From Shewanella putrefaciens (GTDB taxonomy: Bacteria; Pseudomonadota; Gammaproteobacteria; Enterobacterales; Shewanellaceae), in the NCBI RefSeq assembly GCF_016406325.1, contig NZ_CP066370.1, positions 744,001-808,000 on the forward strand: a DNA stretch of 64,000 bases. Direction: 5' to 3'. This document shows positions 16,988 through 26,126 of the stretch, piece by piece. A program made the translations under genes and the position numbers. Position 1 is the first letter of the stretch. Each line of letters opens with the position of its first letter. Under the pieces are notes generated by a model that was not told the origin of the DNA, did not search any database, and saw only the letters and a list, made by a program, of their open reading frames with translations.

Positions 16988-18190
16988 TTAGGCGTCGCGG
17001 GGTAAGCCTTTTTCAATAATTCGTACCATTCGCGCTGTTTGACGGCGTGATTTTTGTTGTACTAGAGTGTTACTCGCAGCAAGGCGTGATTGCTGTGCAT
17101 CGATGGCCCACTGAATATGTTCCAGTACCATTTCATCCACGTCGGCACTTTCCTGACGGTTAGTCAGTGCCTCTAAAATAATGGGGTTTGCAGGTGCATT
17201 ACCCAGTGCTACAGCAATATTACGTAGCCAGCGTTTATGGCCAATGCGGCGAATGGCGCTTCCTTCAGTTTGTTTAAGAAACTCGGCCTCACTCCATGCA
17301 AAAAGACTAAGGAGATCAGGTTGTTTTAACTGAGGACGAATATGAAAGTCGATTTCGGTTGTGAGTGGCGCTTGACGATTAATAGGGCATACAAGTTGGC
17401 AATCATCACAGCCATAAATTCGATTTCCCATCAGCGGTCTAAATTCTTCTGGGATAGCACCTTGTAGCTCAATGGTGAGATAGGAAATGCAGCGTCTGCC
17501 ATCGACGACATAGGGTTCTACAATTGCCCCAGTAGGACAGGAGGTCATACAGGCAACGCATGTGTTACATGCTTCCTGAATAGGAATATCCACGGGCAGA
17601 GGTAGATTAATAAAGAGTTCTCCTAAAAAGAACCAACTTCCCGAATCATGGTTAAGGATAAGAGAGTGCTTACCTGTCCAACCAATACCCGCTTTTTCGG
17701 CTAAGGGGCGCTCAAGTACCGGTGCAGAGTCGACAAAGGGACGAAAATCAGCGGCATCAAAACCCAGTGCAATTAACTCTGCACTGATATGATCTCCGAG
17801 TTTTTTAAGTCGCGCACGGATTAATTTGTGATAGTCACGGCCACCCGCATAACGGGAAATATAACCTAAGTTGGGATCGGTGAGGTTGGTTGCAAAGCCA
17901 GCTTCAGGTGGCAAATAATCCATACGCACTGATATCACACGCACTGTACCTGGATGTAATTCTTGAGGGCGCGCACGCATCATGCCGTGGCTAGCCATAT
18001 AGGCCATTTCACCGTGATAACCCTTGTCTAGCCATGTCTGGAGCTTAATTTCTTCACTCGTTAAATCAGTATCGCAAATACCAACCCGTGCAAATCCTAA
18101 TGCTTTTCCCCAACCTTTAATTTTCAGCGCAAGTCGAGAGAGTATCGCGGCATCGGGATAATTGGACTTAGGATAAATACTGGGCGACAT
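16988..18190 (-). CDS. queG: Epoxyqueuosine reductase QueG
   Basis: A 400-residue iron-sulfur, cobalamin-dependent enzyme that converts epoxyqueuosine to queuosine at tRNA position 34. Two 4Fe-4S motifs are visible: CNTCVACMTSCP and CDDCQLVCP. FRPFVDSAPVLERPLAEKAG and GIGWTGKHSLILN are family hallmarks. The C-terminus carries HEAT-like repeats. The start is supported by length. In many relatives nnrD/tsaE lies next to queG; here neither is visible. Confidence 0.96.
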   Translation of the reverse strand: MSPSIYPKSNYPDAAILSRLALKIKGWGKALGFARVGICDTDLTSEEIKLQTWLDKGYHGEMAYMASHGMMRARPQELHPGTVRVISVRMDYLPPEAGFATNLTDPNLGYISRYAGGRDYHKLIRARLKKLGDHISAELIALGFDAADFRPFVDSAPVLERPLAEKAGIGWTGKHSLILNHDSGSWFFLGELFINLPLPVDIPIQEACNTCVACMTSCPTGAIVEPYVVDGRRCISYLTIELQGAIPEEFRPLMGNRIYGCDDCQLVCPINRQAPLTTEIDFHIRPQLKQPDLLSLFAWSEAEFLKQTEGSAIRRIGHKRWLRNIAVALGNAPANPIILEALTNRQESADVDEMVLEHIQWAIDAQQSRLAASNTLVQQKSRRQTARMVRIIEKGLPRDA

Positions 18191-18419
18191 GGAAATAGTG
18201 AAATGGCATTGTAAGGTGGCAATATGATACCAGTTTTACGCTCAATGCAGTGAGTTAACTCAAGCCGTTTGGAAGTCCAGAAGATGTCACTTTGCATTCA
18301 GAGGGCGATCAAGGTATAAACCTCTTCATATTATGACACTATTATCGACCTGATATTTTTCGCATATTGCCATCATTTTTAGCCATAAAAGTTATTACCG
18401 CATAGATTAGAGAGTTTGC

Positions 18420-18854
18420 ATGATTTATTTATCAGATAGTTACCGCAAAACTGCGGAGCAAGTTTCTTTCAATGTCGCCAATAAAGTACTCCCTATGGCG
18501 ACATTGCCAGAGAGTTTGTTGGAGGCTTACCAAGGCTTATACACTGAACTCTTGGAAGACCGAGAAGGTAAATTTAACCAAGCGTGGGCATCTTTACCCG
18601 CCAGTGCGCGTAATTTGATGGAACAAGCCGCATTCCACGGTTTCTATATTGCCAATGCTTGGTTGCAATTAAGCCGTGTCGCCCAAGAGATTTCTGAGCA
18701 AGCCGATACCGATAGTGCAATCCAAGAGCAAGAATACAATGGTATTTTTACGCGTTTAGCTAATGAGTCATTAAAAGAAAGCCTGCGTAAATTAAAGAAA
18801 GCCCGCACCGATCGTTCTATGCTCAATAGCTTTAAGCAAGTGATGGCGCCATAG
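18420..18854 (+). CDS. DUF3069 family protein
   Basis: A 144-residue, mostly helical, soluble protein without signal peptide or membrane segment. It resembles the DUF3069 family found in Shewanella and Vibrio; the function is unknown. Features are LPESLLEAYQGLYTELLED at about 28-46 and a basic C-terminal helix SLRKLKKARTDRSML. It is followed by six 17-bp tandem repeats and a bidirectional terminator shared with the malic enzyme gene. Confidence 0.7.
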   Translation: MIYLSDSYRKTAEQVSFNVANKVLPMATLPESLLEAYQGLYTELLEDREGKFNQAWASLPASARNLMEQAAFHGFYIANAWLQLSRVAQEISEQADTDSAIQEQEYNGIFTRLANESLKESLRKLKKARTDRSMLNSFKQVMAP

Positions 18855-18872
18855 CGTTGCACTGAAATCAAG

Positions 18873-18974
18873 CCTAGTGCTGAAATTAACCTAGTGCTGA
18901 AATTAACCTAGTGCTGAAATTAACCTAGTGCTGAAATTAACCTAGTGTTGAAATTAACCTAGTGTTGAAATTAA
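18873..18974. repeat. 17-bp tandem repeat, six copies
   Basis: Six consecutive copies of CCTAGTGCTGAAATTAA run from 18873 to 18974; the last two carry T in place of C at position 8. Degenerate part-copies flank the array on both sides. It lies in the 3' untranslated part between the DUF3069 stop and the terminator. The unit is not a multiple of three and there is no spacer, so it is a minisatellite and not a CRISPR. Confidence 0.95.
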
Positions 18975-18990
18975 CACTGCGCCTGAAGTT

Positions 18991-19025
18991 AAAAAGCCCA
19001 CTACTGTAAAGTAGCGGGCTTTTTA
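18991..19025. terminator. Bidirectional terminator
   Basis: AAAAAGCCC(A)CTAC and GTAG(C)GGGCTTTTT form a stem with one mismatch. It lies between the convergent DUF3069 and malic enzyme genes and has T-runs on both strands. Confidence 0.88.
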
Positions 19026-19087
19026 CTGGTTTGCACAAACTCAGTTAAGCTGTTTTGCCGCAACGAGCGCCGCGGCAATGGCCAGCC

Positions 19088-20776
19088 TTAGAATGAGGTA
19101 CGTTTATAGCGGCGGTATTCTGGTTTCCAGAAATTACCTTCAATTGACTGCTGCAAAATCTCATCGCTCATAGGTAGCGTTAACCCTTGTTCTACCGCGA
19201 CTTTGCCTACTGCGAAAGCAATGTGCTTACTCACGGCATGGATATCTTCCAGTTTAGGCAGTAATGGGCCTGTACCATCGATTGCCAGTGGCGAACATTC
19301 GGCAAGTGCGCGGCTTGACGCCATCAACATGGCATCGGATACATGACGTGCGCCAGACGCTAATACGCCTAAACCAATGCCGGGGAAGATAAAGCTGTTG
19401 TTGCACTGGGCAATTTCATAGGTTTCACCATCGACAACGACTGGCTCGAACGGGCTGCCTGTCGCCACTAATGCTTGGCCCGAAGTCCAATGCAAGATGT
19501 CTTTAGGTGTCGCTTCTACGCGGCTGGTGGGGTTCGACATAGGGAAAATAATCGGCCGAGCACAATGGCTGTGCATAGCACGGATGATTTCTTCGGTGAA
19601 GAGACCCGGAACGCCAGATACCCCAATCAGCACTGTCGGCTTGGCGTTGTTAACCACATCGAGCAGTGAAATATTGTCGCTGAAATTGCTCCAATTTTGG
19701 ATATTGGTGCATTTTTGCGCCAATTTTTGCTGGAATGGCAACAGGTTAGGCATGTTATCTAGCAATAAGCCCCAACGGTCAACCATACACACTTGGGTGC
19801 GAGCTTGCTCGTCGCTGATCCCTTCAGACACCATTTGTGCCACGATAGCTTCGGCAATTCCGCAACCGGCGCTACCAGCACCGAGAAAGGCGATACGTTG
19901 CTGATTTAATTCAGTGCCCGCAGCCTTACACGCGGCGAGCAAACAGCCAACGGCAACCGCAGCGGTGCCTTGAATATCATCGTTAAAGCAGCAATAGCGA
20001 TCCTTATAACGCTCTAGGATCGGCATGGCATTCTTTTGGGCAAAGTCTTCGAACTGGATCAAAGTATCCGGCCAACGCACGTGGACGGCTTGCATAAAGG
20101 CTTCAATAAACTCGGCATATTCTTCGCCACCGATGCGTGGATGGCGCCAACCCATATACATAGGATCTTCTAACAACTGCGGATTATCTGTGCCTACGTC
20201 TAAGGTAATGGGCAGGGTATAAGCCGGACTGATACCGCCACAGCTAGTGTAGAGTGACAGCTTACCGATAGGGATCCCCATGCCGCCAATACCTTGATCG
20301 CCAAGGCCTAAAATACGTTCACCATCAGTGACTACTATGATTTTAACTTTTTGGCGAGTCGAGTTATTGAGGATGTCATCGATCCTATCTTTGTTCGGAT
20401 AGGAGATAAACAAACCACGGTTGCGGCGATAGTTTTTCGAAAAACGCTCACAAGCTAAACCGACTGTCGGCGTATAGATGATGGGCATCATCTCGCTGAT
20501 GTTATTTTGCACTAAACGATAAAATAAGGTCTCGTTTGTGTCTTGAATATTCCGTAGGTAAATGTGCTTGTCTAAGTCGTTATTGAAACTTCTAAATTGA
20601 TCGTAGGCGCGAGAAGCCTGCTCCTCAATCGTTTCAATGGCGTAGGGGACTAAGCCTTCGAGGTTAAAGAAAATTCGCTCTTCTTCAGAAAATGCACTGC
20701 CCTTGTTAATCAGTGGGGCTTCAAGAATGGCAGGTCCTGCAAACGGAAGATAGAGGGGGCGTTTATTATCGTCCAT
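19088..20776 (-). CDS. maeA: NAD-dependent malic enzyme
   Basis: A 562-residue enzyme that oxidatively decarboxylates malate to pyruvate, linking the TCA cycle to gluconeogenesis. Visible are [13 protein letters not shown], the substrate/metal region [41 protein letters not shown] and the NAD-binding loop [15 protein letters not shown]. The length matches the large bacterial/eukaryotic-like MaeA (SfcA) type. The gene is monocistronic with a terminator on the downstream side. Confidence 0.96.
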   Translation of the reverse strand: MDDNKRPLYLPFAGPAILEAPLINKGSAFSEEERIFFNLEGLVPYAIETIEEQASRAYDQFRSFNNDLDKHIYLRNIQDTNETLFYRLVQNNISEMMPIIYTPTVGLACERFSKNYRRNRGLFISYPNKDRIDDILNNSTRQKVKIIVVTDGERILGLGDQGIGGMGIPIGKLSLYTSCGGISPAYTLPITLDVGTDNPQLLEDPMYMGWRHPRIGGEEYAEFIEAFMQAVHVRWPDTLIQFEDFAQKNAMPILERYKDRYCCFNDDIQGTAAVAVGCLLAACKAAGTELNQQRIAFLGAGSAGCGIAEAIVAQMVSEGISDEQARTQVCMVDRWGLLLDNMPNLLPFQQKLAQKCTNIQNWSNFSDNISLLDVVNNAKPTVLIGVSGVPGLFTEEIIRAMHSHCARPIIFPMSNPTSRVEATPKDILHWTSGQALVATGSPFEPVVVDGETYEIAQCNNSFIFPGIGLGVLASGARHVSDAMLMASSRALAECSPLAIDGTGPLLPKLEDIHAVSKHIAFAVGKVAVEQGLTLPMSDEILQQSIEGNFWKPEYRRYKRTSF

Positions 20777-21000
20777 GGGTAACCTTTGAGTTATTGTTTA
20801 AGTGGTCAATACGTGCTTTAAGTCACGTAAGGTTACCATGAAATGTGATCTTTGTTGTCCGCGGAAAGCGGTATTTGTGGTTTTTTTTACAGCAGCAAAA
20901 AAGTTCGCTGTTTAAAACAGGATTTTTGAGGTTGTTGAAGTGGAATTGCGATGCGCTTGTGTGTATCCAAACAAGCTTAGTATAGATAAACGTAGAGGTA

Positions 21001-21025
21001 AAAAAACGCAGCCTAAGCTGCGTTT
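21001..21025 (-). terminator. Terminator of yehS-like gene
   Basis: On the minus strand AAACGCAGC-TTAG-GCTGCGTTT is followed by a T-run, 19 bp after the stop codon. Confidence 0.88.
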
Positions 21026-21043
21026 GATGTCATAGATTTAGCG

Positions 21044-21508
21044 TTATACGCCGCGATACTTAAGTGATAAGCCGCGAATAAAGTTACGCAGTATTTGATC
21101 GCCACACTCTTTAAAATTCTTGTGGTCTGGATTGCGGAACAAGGCGCTTAGCTCTGATTTTGACATTTGCACTTCGGCTAATGCCAAAGTAGCGACTATG
21201 TCTTCTTCGCGCATTTCGAGAGCCACTCTCAGCTTTTTAAAGATGAGGTTGTTGTTTAAACGTGAAACGGGTGCGGGAATTTCTGCACCTTCACGTAAAC
21301 CGCGTTTTTCTATAATAAGACCATCTAAAAACTGACATAGGGTCGTGTCGTTACAAGCTTTATAACCTTCTTCCTCTTCTTTACGTAGAAGATCAATCAT
21401 CTCTTCGACAGGCACTTCTCTTCCAGCTTTGGCAAAAATTTTAATCATTTTTGCATTGCTAAAATCAAACACGAAGCGCAAACGGCGCAAAATATCATTA
21501 TTAATCAT
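21044..21508 (-). CDS. yehS: DUF1456 (YehS) family protein
   Basis: A 154-residue protein made of two copies of the DUF1456 unit: NNDILRRLRFVFDFSNAKMI near the start and NNLIFKKLRVALEMREEDIV near residue 88, each followed by a short helix pair. Its function is unknown; the E. coli YehS has the same plan and length. The start at 21508 was chosen because AAGAG stands six bases upstream and because homologues begin MxxNDIL; an ATG two codons earlier also exists. Confidence 0.88.
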   Translation of the reverse strand: MINNDILRRLRFVFDFSNAKMIKIFAKAGREVPVEEMIDLLRKEEEEGYKACNDTTLCQFLDGLIIEKRGLREGAEIPAPVSRLNNNLIFKKLRVALEMREEDIVATLALAEVQMSKSELSALFRNPDHKNFKECGDQILRNFIRGLSLKYRGV

Positions 21509-21657
21509 GGTCATCTCTTGGCGCGGCTGCGCGGTCTGGTTTAAGAGGCAGTATTATATACCCAAAGCGCTTCAAAAAGCAGAATTCAGTGGGAATTTAG
21601 CGCCGTTGACTGGGTATGTTTTTTTAAACCTTGATTGCAGTTTGGCCATTTGACTCA

Positions 21658-22932
21658 TTACCCTTTTATGACGTTGTACCAATAGATAAACAGTGCCGCA
21701 AAAATCAGCAGATAACTTAGGCCAAACCAAGACAGTAGTTTCATCTTAGTGCCATATCTGTCTATCTTGGGGAGCTGTTTGCTGGTCAATAAGCGGTAAT
21801 TTAACCAAGCAAAAATGACGGTGGTCATAAAGGCCAAGATCATCACAAACTCGAGTAACGGTAAGAGTGCGCCTTTAAAGAAGAGGATCAGCAATAAGCC
21901 AAAGGCACTGATGGCGAGCATAATCCCTGTGAGACGTTTGTCTGAACTGGTCTTTGAGGTGAGTAACTGCCAGCCCATATCTAAGGTGCGACTATAACCA
22001 TCGATCACTGTTACTGTGGTACTAAAAATACACAGGAACGCGACAATACCAATAAGATAACGACTCTCGCCGCCCATCACTTGGCTGTAAAGATTAATCA
22101 ATTGATTCGCAAATTGCGCACCCGAATCTGAAAAATGCTCTCCACTGCCGTGCATGACCAATGCGCCAAGTGCGAGGAATACAATTGCGAGGATGGCGGT
22201 GACTAGATAGCCTAAGTTGAAATCCAGTATCGCTTGGAATTGAGTCACTTTTTCGGTCTTTTGTTTCTCGAGTAACCAGAGAGAATTCCAAGCACTGACT
22301 TCAATCGGTGCTGGCATCCAGCCCATCATGGCGACGAGAAATCCCACATGAGCCCATTGCCAAGGTGAAGGAGAGACAAAATTGCTCGCTAATGGTTGAG
22401 CATGATCCCAAGCTAAAGCCACGGCAATCAAAGTGGTTAGGGTGAGGGCGAACATGATGATCTTAGTGAGTCTATCGAGCAGTTGATAATGACCCAAAAT
22501 CAGTAAAGCCAAGGAACTTAGCAATACCAGTAGGGCCAACCAATCAATGGGCAGCGGAATAAACTGGGTCAACATCGCCGCCGTTAACATGCAAACGCCC
22601 GCTGTGCTGGCGATGGCGGCGATAACATTGAGTCCAGTAAACAGCAGTAAGTAACCTCGGCCCTGTTTTAAGTAACCATGTAGCAGACTTTCCCCTGTGG
22701 CGGCCGTATAGCGGGCGCCAGCGGCAAAGAAGGGGTACTTAAGTAAATTTACCCCCAGAATAACCCAAGCTAATTGCCAACCAAATTCGGCGCCAGCGCG
22801 AGTGGATGCAACTAAATGGGAAGCCCCAATCGCGGCTGCAGCCATAAGAACACCGGGCCCCATGGCTTTAATGCCGAGCATCAGATGTGTCATCCAAGAG
22901 GATGATGTGGAGGTTACTGAGGATTCTGTCAT
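21658..22932 (-). CDS. Nramp-superfamily transporter with altered metal-site motifs
   Basis: A 424-residue inner-membrane protein with about 11 helices. The N-terminal GPGVLMAAAAIGASHLVAST (about 26-44) corresponds to Nramp helix 1, but the canonical metal-binding DPGN is absent. Helix 6 reads GWMPAPIEVSAWNS (about 204-217) where classical Nramps have MPH. Substrate is therefore uncertain: it may not be Mn2+ or Fe2+. It stands between yehS and a PH-domain gene with no visible metal-related neighbour. Confidence 0.8.
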   Translation of the reverse strand: MTESSVTSTSSSWMTHLMLGIKAMGPGVLMAAAAIGASHLVASTRAGAEFGWQLAWVILGVNLLKYPFFAAGARYTAATGESLLHGYLKQGRGYLLLFTGLNVIAAIASTAGVCMLTAAMLTQFIPLPIDWLALLVLLSSLALLILGHYQLLDRLTKIIMFALTLTTLIAVALAWDHAQPLASNFVSPSPWQWAHVGFLVAMMGWMPAPIEVSAWNSLWLLEKQKTEKVTQFQAILDFNLGYLVTAILAIVFLALGALVMHGSGEHFSDSGAQFANQLINLYSQVMGGESRYLIGIVAFLCIFSTTVTVIDGYSRTLDMGWQLLTSKTSSDKRLTGIMLAISAFGLLLILFFKGALLPLLEFVMILAFMTTVIFAWLNYRLLTSKQLPKIDRYGTKMKLLSWFGLSYLLIFAALFIYWYNVIKG

Positions 22933-22990
22933 CTTGTTATCAAAAAGACCTAACGTATTGAACTAAAATATTTTACTCAAGCTATTTATT

Positions 22991-23521
22991 TCATTTTTGA
23001 CCGAGTAAGGCTTCTATTCGTTTTAGACTGGCAGCAATTTCGACCACATTTTGTAGAAGGATAGTATCCAACTGTGCTGGTGAATGGGCTTGGGGGATAT
23101 GATGGCTAAGACGTTCTTTTTGTTCAAGAACAAGGGTTCTAAACTGAGGCGCATCAACAATGCCAACTAAACTAATTAGGGCACCAGCACCCGATTGTCC
23201 AGCGGTTTCAACCGTGAGCTTATGTAAACCAAATAAGCGCATAATTGGACCTTGGATCAATGCCATATCGGTAATTTTATCTAAAGGCACAGTGTTTTCG
23301 GTGCGCGTTAATATGCCGCGACGTACGATAAGTTTGTTATGGGTAAGCTGGGCACTCATATTGTTAATATAGCGACGAGTTCCCCACAATCCAATTGGAA
23401 ACCAAAGCAATAACAAGGGAATACCTATGATACTCAGGCTAAAATATGCGGCGCCCGATAGCAGCCAATATAAGCCTAAATTGTCTGCAAACTTAGCTTG
23501 GTGAATGATGTTGTCTTCCAT
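22991..23521 (-). CDS. Membrane PH-domain (bPH2/YdbS-like) protein
   Basis: A 176-residue protein with two closely spaced membrane helices (about 20-62) followed by a bacterial PH domain of type 2: LTHNKLIVRRGILTRTENTV, then DKITDMALIQGPIMRLFG and LTVETAGQSGAG. The helical tail is about 30 residues long. The function is unknown. The ATG at 23521 has GGAG six bases upstream; the longer ORF from 23584 is probably not used. Confidence 0.85.
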   Translation of the reverse strand: MEDNIIHQAKFADNLGLYWLLSGAAYFSLSIIGIPLLLLWFPIGLWGTRRYINNMSAQLTHNKLIVRRGILTRTENTVPLDKITDMALIQGPIMRLFGLHKLTVETAGQSGAGALISLVGIVDAPQFRTLVLEQKERLSHHIPQAHSPAQLDTILLQNVVEIAASLKRIEALLGQK

Positions 23522-23670
23522 ACTTTCTCCATAAATCCCGTTATTCAAGCTTATGATATGGCTGTGGTGTGTACTGCTATACAAGGATGATTATCTTGGG
23601 TTATCTCTCAATGAAAATACAGATTTTTAACATAGTAGGATATTCTTTTTTATCCTATGGTTTAGCAACC

Positions 23671-23937
23671 TATACCAATCGTATTAAATATCTGTTCATT
23701 CAGCGGGAGTTCAACGCGCTTTAGACAAGGCGAAGGCTTGAAGGCATAGCGGTCTCTGTCAAAAGCCTTAAACGCAGTATAAAGCGCGTTGAAACCCGCC
23801 CTTCGGGAGCCACACAGGCATCCCACTCCCGTGTTGCATTAACTTAAAAGGGAATGACCATTTTTGCGTCAATGCGCCTTGGATTGAGATGCCTGTGAGG
23901 CTCTGAACTGATTAGATATTTAATGTGATTGGTATTA
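23671..23937 (+). repeat. Dispersed hairpin repeat (MITE-like), copy 1
   Basis: About 267 bp with complementary ends (ATACCAATC ... GATTGGTAT). Inside are two hairpins: CAACGCGCTTTA paired with TAAAGCGCGTTG, and GAGCCACACAGGCATC paired with GATGCCTGTGAGGCTC. It has no coding capacity. The same element occurs at 58426-58693 in the opposite orientation. It is probably a non-autonomous element or a large REP-type repeat. Confidence 0.85.
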
Positions 23938-23974
23938 GTTGTTTTGAAAGACTTTTGTGAGGGAATACTTCAAA

Positions 23975-24006
23975 AATAAAAAGGGCAGATATCAAGATCT
24001 GCCCTT
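23975..24006 (-). terminator. Terminator of DUF4447 gene
   Basis: AAGGGCAGAT and ATCTGCCCTT form a 10-bp perfect stem, followed on the minus strand by TTTTTATTTTT. Confidence 0.9.
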
Positions 24007-24027
24007 GGTCTCGTGTGTTTTTGGGTT

Positions 24028-24558
<531 letters not shown>

Positions 24559-24966
24559 TTAGTATTTGTTTTTTAACCAAATATCTTCAACCCATTCCCA
24601 GAAGGATTCCCAATAGATATCGGCAAAGTCACCATTTTTCCAAAAGTGCACTTGACCCTCTTGGTCGATGCAATAAAAGTCATCACCCATCTGACAAATG
24701 GCAATCATGTCCCTTGGCATGCCGATCGACCAAGCATAACAGGTCACTTCGGGGAGATAAGTGTGTGAATAGGGATCGGCAACGGTAACCGGTTCAATTG
24801 CACCATAAATGACATCACTGGCGTAAAGTAGATATTCTTTTAGCTCCCTTGGCAATGAAATGAGGATCTGCTCTTCCACTTCAACGAGTTGTTCAAATGT
24901 GGGTAATTCGAGCGGAACGGGCACGCTTTCACTGCGTTCTTGGAGTTGCTCAATAATGTCGTGCAT
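24559..24966 (-). CDS. SMI1/KNR4 (SUKH) family protein
   Basis: A 135-residue acidic protein with the SUKH pattern: LPTFEQLVEVEEQILISLPR, ELKEYLLYASDVIYG, then the strand region DMIAICQMGDDFYCIDQEGQ and a C-terminal FWEWVEDI helix. SUKH proteins often serve as immunity proteins against toxins. No toxin gene is adjacent here, so it may be a housekeeping or orphan member. It is the first gene of a two-gene unit with the DUF4447 gene. Confidence 0.85.
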   Translation of the reverse strand: MHDIIEQLQERSESVPVPLELPTFEQLVEVEEQILISLPRELKEYLLYASDVIYGAIEPVTVADPYSHTYLPEVTCYAWSIGMPRDMIAICQMGDDFYCIDQEGQVHFWKNGDFADIYWESFWEWVEDIWLKNKY

Positions 24967-25062
24967 GGCATTTCCTGCGGTTAGGGCTATGGCGCGGGAT
25001 TATATACCCAAACAACCTGAAGATGCGAGAAAGCGGCTTTATACCACAGTTGGTATCAATAG

Positions 25063-25100
25063 ATAAAAAGGCGCTGGCACCTTTACAGGTAACCAGCGCA
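25063..25100 (-). terminator. Terminator of the RelA/SpoT-like gene
   Basis: GCGCTGG (25071-25077) and CCAGCGC (25093-25099) form a stem with a secondary CACCTTTACAGGT inner pairing; on the minus strand it is followed by CTTTTTATC. Confidence 0.85.
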
Positions 25101-25121
25101 AGAGTGGAAGCTGTTTTTGAG

Positions 25122-25907
25122 TTAGGCTACGGCGACTTTTAATAAACTGGCTTCATCGACTCGTTTATAGTTAAGCCACGCTTTATGATAAAGCTTGTGT
25201 GATTCTTGGCGCAGTTGGGCAATTTGCGCTAACTCAAACTCGCTCAATGGACGCTGTTGTTTGATGGCATTGGCTTCAATTATCTGCACTTTTTCATATA
25301 CCTTGTGTTCAGGACCACTTTTGATATCGGCAATATCCTGTAGGTGTAGTTGCACTTCTGCAATCATGCCCGATTCGGGTAGGCGTACTAATAAGTTTAG
25401 GTCACGATAGCCAGAGGCTTTTGGTGTGGCAAAGCGGTTCTTTTGTTGAACAATTTGGGTTTGTTCACTCAATACTTGATAAACCTGCATAAGCTCTTGG
25501 ATGCTATCGGTAACAATACTGGCTCTGGCAAGATCCGTAATTTTACGGGCATCACCGCTAAATTTTGTCGCCACTTTATCGGCCGCTCGTTGATAACTTT
25601 TGACTTCAGGAATAATGATATGTGCCTGAGATTGCGTTGTAATTTGCTCAAGTAATTGACTCAACTCGGCTTGAGCTTTATGGGCCTGTGAATATAAGTT
25701 TGCTAGGTTGCTTGAGGTCTGGAGTGGTATATCGAAGGTTTGGCTGCTTAGAGCATACAGACCTTGAAGATCATGACTTTGTACTTGTCTTGCACTGTAA
25801 TTGCTGCGGTCTGTTTTCGTGTCATTGATATCTAAGGCGCTTGCAACGGTAGCTCGGCTTGATAATAAAAGTAGAAAAATAAAAAAAGTACGAAATAACT
25901 TAGTCAT
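25122..25907 (-). CDS. Exported RelA/SpoT-fold protein
   Basis: A 261-residue protein with a Sec signal (hydrophobic FFIFLLLLSS, cleavage near VASA-LD at about 24). The body resembles the RelA/SpoT synthetase fold: basic SYQRAADKVATKFSGDARK (104-122), DLARASIV (D125, like the metal-binding Asp), SGYRDLNLLVRLP (165-177, like GYRSLHxxV), AEVQLH (E184, like EIQIRT) and HKVYEK (201-206, like the HxxYK helix). If active it would move pyrophosphate from ATP to a nucleotide or tRNA-like acceptor, but in the periplasm it would lack ATP, so it may be an effector or act on another substrate. It is monocistronic with its own terminator. Confidence 0.7.
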   Translation of the reverse strand: MTKLFRTFFIFLLLLSSRATVASALDINDTKTDRSNYSARQVQSHDLQGLYALSSQTFDIPLQTSSNLANLYSQAHKAQAELSQLLEQITTQSQAHIIIPEVKSYQRAADKVATKFSGDARKITDLARASIVTDSIQELMQVYQVLSEQTQIVQQKNRFATPKASGYRDLNLLVRLPESGMIAEVQLHLQDIADIKSGPEHKVYEKVQIIEANAIKQQRPLSEFELAQIAQLRQESHKLYHKAWLNYKRVDEASLLKVAVA

Positions 25908-26045
25908 GCGGCCTACTTCCTTATGGGTGAGTTATACAGGTCACGCATCCACCATAGGCTTCTATTGCTTAATTAAAGCTGAACCAACCATGAAGACTTG
26001 TTCATCTTGCGCATCGGTTCATATTTATCGTCTAGTAGTTTTAGG

Positions 26046-26084
26046 TAATAAAAATGGCGCTATCTATTACAGATTGCGCCATTT
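26046..26084 (-). terminator. Terminator of pepO
   Basis: AAATGGCGC (26052-26060) and GCGCCATTT (26076-26084) form a 9-bp perfect stem, followed on the minus strand by TTTATTACC. Confidence 0.85.
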
Positions 26085-26126
26085 AGTGGCTCAGCCAAGA
26101 TGGTTGAGCAATGATTTAAATTTGGC

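Noticed and set aside
18873..18974. Possible CRISPR-like array
   Set aside because: Units are directly adjacent with no spacers and are only 17 bp; no cas genes anywhere in the window.
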